Shown: piece after piece, positions 21,131-28,860 of the stretch | How positions within the stretch are numbered: the first letter of the stretch is position 1 | How the letters are laid out: the number at the start of each line of letters is the position of its first letter | Assembly (NCBI GenBank): GCA_001910725.1 | Contig: MJGA01000023.1 | Coordinates: 186,001-250,000 of the forward strand | From: Phanerodontia chrysosporium | Lineage: Eukaryota; Basidiomycota; Agaricomycetes; Polyporales; Phanerochaetaceae | Direction of reading: 5' to 3' | Length of the DNA stretch: 64,000 bases | Position numbers and translations under genes: made by a program | The notes under the pieces: model-generated | Database searches by the model: none | The model's input: only the letters and a program-made list of their open reading frames with translations | What the model was told of the DNA's origin: nothing

Positions 21131-22561
21131 ATGGCCACCGAAACACAGTTGGAAACCGAAACACGCCAAGAGACAAACACGATACAGAACCTCGACGACT
21201 TACCCGTCGAACAATTACTCGCAGCAGTGGCACAACGAGTCGGGTTTCAGGGAAACCCTAATGGCATATCCGTCGCACTATTCCAACAAGCCATAAACCA
21301 GGCCGCGAACTCGAGCGGAACATGGTTCACACACTACGGAAACCTCGGTCAAGGAAGTGGAAGCAACCCCTCAGGAGGAGGAGGAGGTAATCCTCCAGGA
21401 GGAGGAGGAGGCAATCCGCCAGGAGGAGGAGGAGGCAATCCCCCAGGAGGAGGAGGCAACGGACTGCAACCTCCATCCAACCTCGACCAGAACGTCTTAG
21501 CAGCCTTCACAGCGGCAATACGGGCCCTCGTACCACAAGATGAACAGATGACACCTCCGGAAGAATTCACTGGAGAAGCCGAGAAGGCTCGCGACTTCGT
21601 CCACCAATGCGAAATGTACTTTAGAGCCAAGGCCTCCAAGTTCCCCACCGACGAATCCAAGATCCGCTACTTCGACTCGAGAATGAAGGACGAAGGAAAG
21701 AAGTACCCTAGACGATGGGCCACCATGCGAGAGCGAATCTACTTACTCAGTGGATTCCCCACATGGGACAAGCACAAGGCAGACTTCCTTGACACGTACC
21801 AATCACCAGACCCTAGAGCGGAAGCTATGAGCAGGCTCCATGCCATTACGCAAGGCGACAGATCCGTCCACGAATTCAATGTGGAATTCAACACCCTTCT
21901 CGCCGAAGCAGGTGTCATTAACCCCGACGTTGATGAATCCATGGCGCAACAATATGTACGCGCCCTCGATCATAAACTCGTCGACAAACTCCTCCTCGTT
22001 GTACCGGATCACGCCCCTCTATCCCTTTGGCAGAATCATGCCCTCATCATCGACAATAGAAGACGCATTGTCAAATCAATCCGGCAGCGTAAAGACCACA
22101 CGCACTACTCCAATCATTCCACCACTTCCAACTCCAACACTACGTCTACTCCTGATCCCAATGCAATGGAGATCGACGCCATCACCACCAGGAAGACTGG
22201 AGTCAAGTGCTACAATTGTAGACGAGAAGGGCACATTGCACGTGAATGCCGAGCTCCACGCCGTAACCAAGAGCAGAACGAACAAGGCAACGGGCGTGGA
22301 CAAGGAAGGAACAACTCCGGACGAGGCGGATTCACACGCCAATTTACGTCAAACCGGGGCAACAATCGAACCCAGATCAGGGCAACACAAGTCGAAGGAA
22401 AGGACGAAACCAACGAAGGAACCTCTAACACGAACCAAGTTGACATCAATGCTGTCATGGCCTTGTCCATGCAGCAATTCGACGAACTCGCCACTCGCTA
22501 TTATTCAACGCGCTCGAAGACCAACGACAATGAGACCACGGAGACTCAGAAGGATTTTTAA
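21131..22561 (+). CDS. gag: Gag-like nucleocapsid polyprotein
   Basis: The protein forms the particle that packages element RNA. It is 476 residues from ATG at 21131. An acidic N-terminus is followed by a Gly/Pro/Asn repeat (about residues 80-112), a retrotransposon Gag domain (TPPEEFTGEAEKARDFVHQC to about residue 300) and a CCHC zinc knuckle, CYNCRREGHIARECRAP, near residues 359-375. An Arg/Gly/Asn-rich tail follows. The stop at 22559 lies 8 nt before the pol ATG, with a TTTTT run just before it. The upstream frame is open, so the true N-terminus may be longer. Confidence 0.93.
   Translation: MATETQLETETRQETNTIQNLDDLPVEQLLAAVAQRVGFQGNPNGISVALFQQAINQAANSSGTWFTHYGNLGQGSGSNPSGGGGGNPPGGGGGNPPGGGGGNPPGGGGNGLQPPSNLDQNVLAAFTAAIRALVPQDEQMTPPEEFTGEAEKARDFVHQCEMYFRAKASKFPTDESKIRYFDSRMKDEGKKYPRRWATMRERIYLLSGFPTWDKHKADFLDTYQSPDPRAEAMSRLHAITQGDRSVHEFNVEFNTLLAEAGVINPDVDESMAQQYVRALDHKLVDKLLLVVPDHAPLSLWQNHALIIDNRRRIVKSIRQRKDHTHYSNHSTTSNSNTTSTPDPNAMEIDAITTRKTGVKCYNCRREGHIARECRAPRRNQEQNEQGNGRGQGRNNSGRGGFTRQFTSNRGNNRTQIRATQVEGKDETNEGTSNTNQVDINAVMALSMQQFDELATRYYSTRSKTNDNETTETQKDF
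21373..21461 (+). repeat. 24 bp coding minisatellite in gag
   Basis: About three and a half copies of a 24 bp unit (GGAGGAGG-rich, ending in AATCC.CCA) encode repeats of GGGGGNPP. The third bases vary slightly between copies. Confidence 0.85.
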
Positions 22562-22572
22562 CTAAGAGGATG
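22555..22572 (+). other. Gag-Pol junction: T-run at stop codon, pol ATG
   Basis: Gag ends GAT TTT TAA and pol begins at ATG 22570 in the -1 frame. The pol frame is open back to 22534, so a -1 slip on the five T bases, with the stop in the A site, would fuse Gag to Pol. Termination and reinitiation at the ATG 8 nt downstream would make Pol separately. The sequence alone does not decide. Confidence 0.5.
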
Positions 22573-25500
22573 ACGCCGGCTGTCACTCCTCAGAGATACT
22601 CGATTTATTCTGTATTGGTGGCAGATATGCAAGCGCAATCGATAAATATTCCTGTCACCATCAGAACGAGTACAAATGCCGGAACCACCAAGGCTCTCAT
22701 CGATTCGGGCGCGCAGGGCAAGTTCATCGACCGATCTCTAGTACGAAAGCTCGGTTTACGAGAACATCCAATGGAGAAACCGATAGCAGTATACAATGTC
22801 GACGGAACACCGAACAAGATAGGAAATATCAGGAACTACGTTGACGCCGAAATGGTAATCAAAGGCAAGACCATGAAGGAACGACTTTTCGTCACCCATC
22901 TAGGGAAACAAGAATTAATCCTTGGATTTGACTGGCTACAAAAGCATAACCCAAGGATTAATTGGAAGACCGGCTTGATCGACTTCACCCCCCGAACAAT
23001 TCTCATTGACGACGAAGCCGATCCAGAAGGACGAATCATACAAGTAGCCACACAGGAAGAAGAGGCCCTTCTACGCACACATTTATTAGTCGAACGAGGT
23101 GGAGGAACACTTCCAACCAGAGGAAGTGACGAAGCAGCTGGATACGATATCTCCTCTGCTGAGTCAATCGTCATTCCACCATGGAGTCGCATGAAGGTCC
23201 GGACAGGATTAAAGATCACTCCTCCCGCCGGCACATACGCACGCATAGCCCCAAGAAGCGGGCTAGCATCAAAGGGAATCGACGTTGCCGCGGGAGTGGT
23301 AGATCGAGACTACACAGGCGAAATCATGGTCATACTGGTCAACAACACCAAGGAACCATTCCAAGTACAACCTGGGGATAGAATTGCACAAATAATCCTA
23401 GAAAGGATTATGCAGCCAGAGGTCAAGGAAGTCACTAACCTCACGCAAACCACCCGAGGAAACAAAGGCTTTGGATCCACTGGTTTGGGACCGTCTTTTC
23501 AACGGCTTCTACACGTCACGATAGGTGCAATACGCATGGCAACCCATCCTGAATGCCCTCCACAATTCCAAGTCACCTCATCCGACTACGTTAACCAGGA
23601 TGAAGAAGTAACAGAAGATTTTGTGCTAGCATACACACCAGGCAAGCATGAAGTATGGGTCCGCGCCATCGAGACCACAACCGCACAAGCAATTCACGAT
23701 CTGTACATCAACGCAAAGGTCAATCCGGCAATGACATTAGCACAAGAAGAAGGTTCGCAGAAGAAAGCAGCCTACATTCCAGACTACCTCGACGAATTCA
23801 AGGAAGTCTTCGAGAAAAAGGCAGCCGAACGCTTCCCAGAATCAAGACCATATGATCATGCCATTGACCTCAAGCCAGATTTCGTTCCCCGAGATTGCAA
23901 GGTGTACCCATTATCGCCGTTGGAAGAGGAGAAGATGAATGAATTTATCGATGAAAACCTACGCAAAGGGTATATCCGGCCAAGCAAGTCTCCAATGGCA
24001 TCACCATTCTTCTTCGTAGGAAAGAAGGATGGCAGTCTGCGACCATGCCAAGATTACAGATACCTAAACGAGGGGACCGTCAAGAACGTATACCCGCTAC
24101 CACTCATCTCTGAACTCCTCGACAGAATCAAAGGGTTCAGACGGTTCACAAAGATGGACCTACGATCGGGCTACAACAATGTCAGGATTAAAGATGGAGA
24201 TCAGTGGAAGGCAGCCTTCAAGACAAGTAGAGGGCTGTTTGAACCCACGGTTATGTTCTTCGGGTTGTGCAACTCACCGGCTACATTCCAGGCAATGATG
24301 AACGACATCTTCAAGGACATGCTAAGCGAAGGATGGTTACAAATCTACATGGACGACATTCTAATCTGCGGACACGACAGTCAAGACATCCAGGAAAAGA
24401 CAATTCGCGTCATAAGAAGACTCCGGGAAAACGACCTCTTCGTCAAACCTGAAAAATGTGCCTTCGACGTCGAATCGGTCGAATTTTTGGGAATGATTGT
24501 ATCATTCAACAATGTTTCAATGGACCCTGTCAAAGTCAAGGGGGTCCTAGAATGGCCAGTTCCCACTACTGTAAAGCAAGTGCGAGGATTCCTGGGCTTC
24601 GGAAATTTCTACCGGAGATTCATAGACCATTACTCTGATATTGCACGCCCACTCGTGGACCTCACAAAGAAGGACGCACCGTTTAACTGGACTACGGAAT
24701 GCCAACAAGCCTTCGACGAATTGAAAAGGCGGTTTACCACGGCACCCGTCCTACTCACTCCGGACACCACTAAACCCTTTGTCATCGAATGCGACGCTTC
24801 CCTTGTGGCGACCGCAGCGGTACTACGCCAGCAAGATGAAAACGGAGAATGGCACCCCGTCGCATACCTTTCCCAATCCCTATTACCAGCGGAACGGAAC
24901 TACGAAATTTACGATAGAGAACTCTTGGCAATTATCCGCGCCCTAGAGGCATGGCGCCACTATCTACATGGAGCATACCACCCAATTCGCATCCTAACGG
25001 ATCATAAGAATCTAACTTATTTCCGTTCACCACGACGACTTAACCGACGGCAAGCACGATGGCATCTATTCCTTTCGCAATTCAATTACACACTTCATCA
25101 CTGCCCCGGGTCTCAATTAGTTCAGGCAGACGCCATGACCCGCAATCGTTTCCCTACTCACACCGCGGACGACAACATCGATATTATTCTTCTTCCCGAC
25201 TCAGTATTTCAAACCACTCGCATTCGATCTTTGCACATGGCAACTGACCTTCTCACAAGCACCGACCATTCAATCTCTCCTATGCACCACCCATTCGATG
25301 ACAACCTCCAAAGGGATATTCGACGTCTCACAGAAGACGATCCTTTCGCCAACACAGTCATTGCAGCACTAAACAGCACTCACCTCCCTTTCCCTGGGCG
25401 AAGTACCCGAGATGACTGGTCATTTGAAGATGGCCTCATCTTCTACCGCGATAAATGTTATGTTCCATCCGACCTTCAACTCCGACGCCAAGTAACACAC

Positions 25501-27792
25501 CTCTACCATGATTCCCCCATAACTGGCCATCCGGGAAGGTATAAAACAGCTGAACTCATTGATCGGGACTTCTACTGGCCAGGAATGCGCTCTTTCGTCG
25601 CTGCGTACGTGCAAGGTTGCGCTACCTGCCAACAGATGAAGGTCAACACACATCCCACGAAACCACCGCTACAGCCGATCAAGGCCACGCACCGATCTCG
25701 CCCTTTTGCTTTCGTCACCTGTGATTTCATCACTCATCTTCCTGTGTCCCGCGGCTATTCAGCTCTGATGGTCGTGGTCGACCACGATTCTACGAAGGGG
25801 GTAATCCTTATCCCTTGCACCGAAAAAATTGATGCAATAACGACCGCCACAAACTACCATAATCAAGTCTTTCGTCGCTTCGGGATGCCAAGTGTATTTC
25901 TATCAGATAGGGGACCACAGTTCGACTCGCAAGTCATGCGGGAATTATGGAGACTCACGGGAACAGAGCAACGCCTGAGTACACCATATCACCCTCAAAC
26001 CGATGGTGAAACAGAACGTGTCAACCGCGAAATCGAATCCTACCTGCGGATCTTCTGCTCCAACCACCCGCATGATTGGGCAGACTTCGTAACGAATATG
26101 GAGTTTGCCTTCAACAATCGGGAACACTCGGCGACCCACCATTCTCCCTTCTTCCTTATGTACGGCTCTCACCCAATGGCGTTACCCACACAATTTGCCA
26201 AGTCCAAAGTCCCTTCTATTCAAGAATGGTTCAGAAGGCGACAACGGGCACAAGAAGAAGCAGGAGCCGCGTTAGATTATGCCACGGCGCAAATGGCTAC
26301 CCGGGTCTGCCGGCATTTCCAACCTTTCAAAGAAGGTCAGAAGGTCTGGTTGGAAATGACTCATCACGACGACGGTTACCCCTTCAAGAAGTTGGCTCCC
26401 AAAAGGCACGGACCCTTCAAGATAGCCAAGGTCTTATCGCGCCTCGTGTACAAGTTGGCGCTTCCCAAGACCATGAAGATTCACCCCGTGGTACATGCTT
26501 CGCTTCTATCTCCGTATCATGAAACACCGCAGCATGGGAAAAACTTCCTGAACCCCCCTCCTGACCTTATCGATGGTCACGAGGAGTACGAAGTTGAAGC
26601 CATTTTGGCGGATCGTCCCTGGGGCAACGGAAGACGTTACCTCATCAGGTGGAAAGACCAACCAACGGCGGAAAACTCATGGGAACCGGAGTCTCATCTC
26701 GAGAACGCTAAGGAGCTACTCGAAGAATATAAAAGCAGACACCCCAGGCTTCATGGTCAGCAGCGACCTCGCTCTACAACATCAACTACAAGTACAACCG
26801 CCTCTACAAACCCCTCACAATGTCGACCAACTTCTCTTCCACCTACCAGCGCATCCAGGCCCTCGCTACCCTCATGGGCAGCGACACCATCCCCATCACC
26901 AACGACGACCGACTCCTCGCCCTCAGCCAACTCCTCCCAGACGACTTCACTGACCACGTTTACACCCGCAACATCGACATCACCATCAACGACTGGCTCA
27001 ACAACAACCCCACTCCCAACGAGCGAAATGATCTCTGGAAGATCATCCTCGAATGGTGCACCAAATCCCAGCTCGCCTTCGACGACGAGGTCGAACGACG
27101 GATCATCGCGTGGGAGGCCCAAGAACGTATCCGAGAACTCATCGGATCGTCCCTCCCTGAGGTCCTCCGCCTGGCCGAAGAAGACAGAAGGGGAGACGTT
27201 GACGAGGAACCCATCCGAGATGAACCACCCTCCGAGCCAAATGCCCAAGACCCTGACGTCCAGGAGCTCCCAGGCGAAAGCCAAGAGCCCGCAACCTCTA
27301 ACTCCGACACCCTCGTCGAAGACAGACCCTGGTACGTCGAAGGAGACTGGCACGAAAGGGTCACAGGACAACATGGAGAAAGGACCTGGAATGGCGTTAC
27401 CGTCAGGCACTTCGCCAATCATGCCTACGAAGAACAGCTCGCCGCAGAACGCGACTGGCCCCAATTTCGAGAACGCCTCAACAACATCCAGTACCACCCT
27501 GTCACCCGAGACGCACTCCGCTCTACGGCGTTCCAAGAGGGAGCGACGACTACCTGCGCGGTATTTGCAAACTACGCTCTTGCCACCATCCACGTCCAAC
27601 GCATCACCGACAACACCCGAGATGCTGTCGGTGACCTTATCCAACAGCTCCAATCCACAGCCGCCCCACGCCTCGTCCGAATGGCCCGACGAATCCGCGA
27701 CCAGCTCAACCACCTCTACGATGCTCAACGAGAGCAAGAACTTCTCGTTGCCACTCTTGCAGAGCAAGACGACCACATCGTGGAAATGGTAG
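22570..27792 (+). CDS. pol: Pol polyprotein with internal dUTPase and chromodomain
   Basis: A 1,740-codon frame. The aspartic protease active site is DSGA at residues 45-48. A complete dUTPase follows: GSDEAAGYDI (185-194), APRSGLA (227-233), GVVDRDYTGEI (242-252), PGDRIAQIIL (268-277) and RGNKGFGSTG (296-305), i.e. all five motifs. Reverse transcriptase spans about 430-640 with YMDD at 593-596. RNase H has ECDASL, YDRELLAI and LTDHKNL. Integrase has a zinc-binding region (GHPGRYK...CATCQQMK) and catalytic Asp, Asp, Glu in TCDFI, LSDRGPQFD and GETERVNREIESY. A chromodomain (about 1337-1395, EEYEVEAILADR, YLIRWKDQP, SWEPESHL) should steer integration. From about residue 1417 the frame overlaps ORF3 and is Ser/Thr/Pro/Ala-rich with no domain. 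Confidence 0.95.
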   Translation: MTPAVTPQRYSIYSVLVADMQAQSINIPVTIRTSTNAGTTKALIDSGAQGKFIDRSLVRKLGLREHPMEKPIAVYNVDGTPNKIGNIRNYVDAEMVIKGKTMKERLFVTHLGKQELILGFDWLQKHNPRINWKTGLIDFTPRTILIDDEADPEGRIIQVATQEEEALLRTHLLVERGGGTLPTRGSDEAAGYDISSAESIVIPPWSRMKVRTGLKITPPAGTYARIAPRSGLASKGIDVAAGVVDRDYTGEIMVILVNNTKEPFQVQPGDRIAQIILERIMQPEVKEVTNLTQTTRGNKGFGSTGLGPSFQRLLHVTIGAIRMATHPECPPQFQVTSSDYVNQDEEVTEDFVLAYTPGKHEVWVRAIETTTAQAIHDLYINAKVNPAMTLAQEEGSQKKAAYIPDYLDEFKEVFEKKAAERFPESRPYDHAIDLKPDFVPRDCKVYPLSPLEEEKMNEFIDENLRKGYIRPSKSPMASPFFFVGKKDGSLRPCQDYRYLNEGTVKNVYPLPLISELLDRIKGFRRFTKMDLRSGYNNVRIKDGDQWKAAFKTSRGLFEPTVMFFGLCNSPATFQAMMNDIFKDMLSEGWLQIYMDDILICGHDSQDIQEKTIRVIRRLRENDLFVKPEKCAFDVESVEFLGMIVSFNNVSMDPVKVKGVLEWPVPTTVKQVRGFLGFGNFYRRFIDHYSDIARPLVDLTKKDAPFNWTTECQQAFDELKRRFTTAPVLLTPDTTKPFVIECDASLVATAAVLRQQDENGEWHPVAYLSQSLLPAERNYEIYDRELLAIIRALEAWRHYLHGAYHPIRILTDHKNLTYFRSPRRLNRRQARWHLFLSQFNYTLHHCPGSQLVQADAMTRNRFPTHTADDNIDIILLPDSVFQTTRIRSLHMATDLLTSTDHSISPMHHPFDDNLQRDIRRLTEDDPFANTVIAALNSTHLPFPGRSTRDDWSFEDGLIFYRDKCYVPSDLQLRRQVTHLYHDSPITGHPGRYKTAELIDRDFYWPGMRSFVAAYVQGCATCQQMKVNTHPTKPPLQPIKATHRSRPFAFVTCDFITHLPVSRGYSALMVVVDHDSTKGVILIPCTEKIDAITTATNYHNQVFRRFGMPSVFLSDRGPQFDSQVMRELWRLTGTEQRLSTPYHPQTDGETERVNREIESYLRIFCSNHPHDWADFVTNMEFAFNNREHSATHHSPFFLMYGSHPMALPTQFAKSKVPSIQEWFRRRQRAQEEAGAALDYATAQMATRVCRHFQPFKEGQKVWLEMTHHDDGYPFKKLAPKRHGPFKIAKVLSRLVYKLALPKTMKIHPVVHASLLSPYHETPQHGKNFLNPPPDLIDGHEEYEVEAILADRPWGNGRRYLIRWKDQPTAENSWEPESHLENAKELLEEYKSRHPRLHGQQRPRSTTSTTSTTASTNPSQCRPTSLPPTSASRPSLPSWAATPSPSPTTTDSSPSANSSQTTSLTTFTPATSTSPSTTGSTTTPLPTSEMISGRSSSNGAPNPSSPSTTRSNDGSSRGRPKNVSENSSDRPSLRSSAWPKKTEGETLTRNPSEMNHPPSQMPKTLTSRSSQAKAKSPQPLTPTPSSKTDPGTSKETGTKGSQDNMEKGPGMALPSGTSPIMPTKNSSPQNATGPNFENASTTSSTTLSPETHSALRRSKRERRLPARYLQTTLLPPSTSNASPTTPEMLSVTLSNSSNPQPPHASSEWPDESATSSTTSTMLNESKNFSLPLLQSKTTTSWKW

Positions 27793-28178
27793 ACGGAGTC
27801 TGGAACACGTACTTCGATCCTAACATCGGGCACGTGCAATATGGCGAACGACTCCACTTTCGCTCCCAGACAGCTCATCGCACTGAACCCCTTCCTCGCC
27901 GCCCTCAGTACAACCAGAGGGTCTGGGCTCCCCTCTATCGGGAGACTCGCCCCACTCGGGGATGGTCGTTCAATGAGGTATCACCCAACAGCAACACAAA
28001 TACCCCATCTCGTCGTCAACGTCGTCGCGACCGTCGTGCCCATATCTCCAACGACGAACCCACCATCATTCCACCTCCGTATACACCTCGAGATACGACT
28101 CCTCATAACGCGGATGCCCCCGGCAACGGCTCCACTTCGACAGATTCCGATCTGCCTCCGGAGTGTATCACGCAGTAA
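26820..28178 (+). CDS. ORF3 of the retrotransposon, unknown function
   Basis: A 452-residue frame starts at a well-placed ATG (ACAATGTC) and ends 39 bp before the 3' LTR. Its first 973 nt overlap pol in another frame. Codons end mostly in C (ACC, ATC, CTC, AAC, GAC), unlike gag and pol, which marks this frame as real coding sequence. The product looks globular in residues 1-130 (ALSQLLPDDFTDHVYTRNID), has an acidic linker near 135-180, a second globular part (WPQFRERLNNIQYHPVTRDA), a helical stretch, then a basic Arg-rich and Pro-rich tail. I see no signal peptide, membrane helix or catalytic motif, so it is not envelope-like. I do not recognise the family. Confidence 0.8.
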   Translation: MSTNFSSTYQRIQALATLMGSDTIPITNDDRLLALSQLLPDDFTDHVYTRNIDITINDWLNNNPTPNERNDLWKIILEWCTKSQLAFDDEVERRIIAWEAQERIRELIGSSLPEVLRLAEEDRRGDVDEEPIRDEPPSEPNAQDPDVQELPGESQEPATSNSDTLVEDRPWYVEGDWHERVTGQHGERTWNGVTVRHFANHAYEEQLAAERDWPQFRERLNNIQYHPVTRDALRSTAFQEGATTTCAVFANYALATIHVQRITDNTRDAVGDLIQQLQSTAAPRLVRMARRIRDQLNHLYDAQREQELLVATLAEQDDHIVEMVDGVWNTYFDPNIGHVQYGERLHFRSQTAHRTEPLPRRPQYNQRVWAPLYRETRPTRGWSFNEVSPNSNTNTPSRRQRRRDRRAHISNDEPTIIPPPYTPRDTTPHNADAPGNGSTSTDSDLPPECITQ

Positions 28179-28217
28179 GTCGGTCTCGACGGAGCTCGAC
28201 CGTGGACGGGGACGTAA

Positions 28218-28554
28218 TGTTACAGTTGGGATATGGCTATGCAAGGCTATGCTGATCTATTTGATCATCTCTTTTCTCTTACATGTTTCACCCTCTCTTC
28301 CATCATGTTTCATCCCTTGATTCATTATGACTCACACTGACTGGTAGCCTATGCCTCGTTGTTCCCTCCTGGTAGCAGGCCTGGGTTAGAGTATATAAGG
28401 ACTACCTCTCTGTACTCTTTTCTTCAGCTTCTCCTCTTGTACTCTCGTCTAGTTATCTATTGCTACACTTGGAGCCTGAGTCCAAGTCTTCTGTACTCGC
28501 GCTACACTTGAGGCCTGAGCTCAAGTCTTCAATACACGTATTCAGACTCTTACA
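28218..28554 (+). repeat. 3' long terminal repeat
   Basis: 337 bp, the same as the 5' LTR by eye, with the TATA box, primer-complement and hairpins at matching offsets (+7,803). Confidence 0.96.
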
Positions 28555-28559
28555 ATGCA
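28555..28559. repeat. Target-site duplication, right copy (ATGCA)
   Basis: ATGCA follows the CA end of the 3' LTR directly and matches 20410-20414. Confidence 0.95.
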
Positions 28560-28860
28560 GGCCTGCCTTGATAATAACCAGGACTGCTTTCCGGAGCTCG
28601 AGGAATTGAACGTAGCTCGCTGGGCGGATTGGACTCGCCTGCTCGACCCTTACACCGGCCACCGTTCTGTGGAACAGAAATTGGTTGACGTCCTCTGGCG
28701 ACGTCGCGAACGCGGCCTCGGCCCTGCTCGTTTAAGCTTTGCAGGGAGCGTTAGGGAGGTGGATGATATTGAAGTTTTTGATGGCTTTGCGGACGAGTGG
28801 CGGATGGTAAAGATGAAGAGGACTAGGTTGGCTAGAAGTCTGCCATGGGACAGTGTATAG
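28555..28860 (+). pseudogene. F-box protein gene, 3' part (after the retrotransposon)
   Basis: The frame resumes in phase after the element: ACLDNNQDCFPELEELNVAR, then WTRLLDPYTGHRSVEQK and a basic end SLPWDSV. Counting the duplicated ATGCA once, it joins LIELM to QACLDNN without a break. Related F-box genes in the window end with similar leucine-rich strips followed by basic or acidic tails. An ATG made by the duplication could start a short 101-residue product, but nothing suggests it is used. Confidence 0.88.

Larger units (their letters stand above)
20415..28554 (+). mobile_element. Full-length Ty3/gypsy chromovirus LTR retrotransposon
   Basis: An 8,140 bp element with 337 bp LTRs that begin TGTTACAG and end CTCTTACA. 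Its order is LTR, self-priming site, Gag, Pol (protease, dUTPase, RT, RNase H, integrase, chromodomain), ORF3, LTR. The chromodomain and self-priming place it with the Tf1/sushi-like chromoviruses. The two LTRs look the same at every base by eye and no stop interrupts any reading frame, so it looks young and possibly still active. It sits in the same orientation as the F-box gene it splits. The polypurine tract before the 3' LTR is weak (GGACGGGGACG). Confidence 0.97.

Noticed and set aside
27000..27792. Pol C-terminal tail as a functional Ser/Thr-rich domain
   Set aside because: Its make-up follows from reading ORF3's C-ending codons one base out, giving NCN codons. No domain is visible, although it would be translated if pol runs to its first stop.
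26757..27878. 373-codon minus-strand frame across ORF3
   Set aside because: Antisense shadow of the C-ending codons of ORF3; no start context or motif.
26820..28178. ORF3 as a retrovirus-like envelope gene
   Set aside because: No signal peptide, no membrane helix and no furin-like site; composition is that of a soluble protein.
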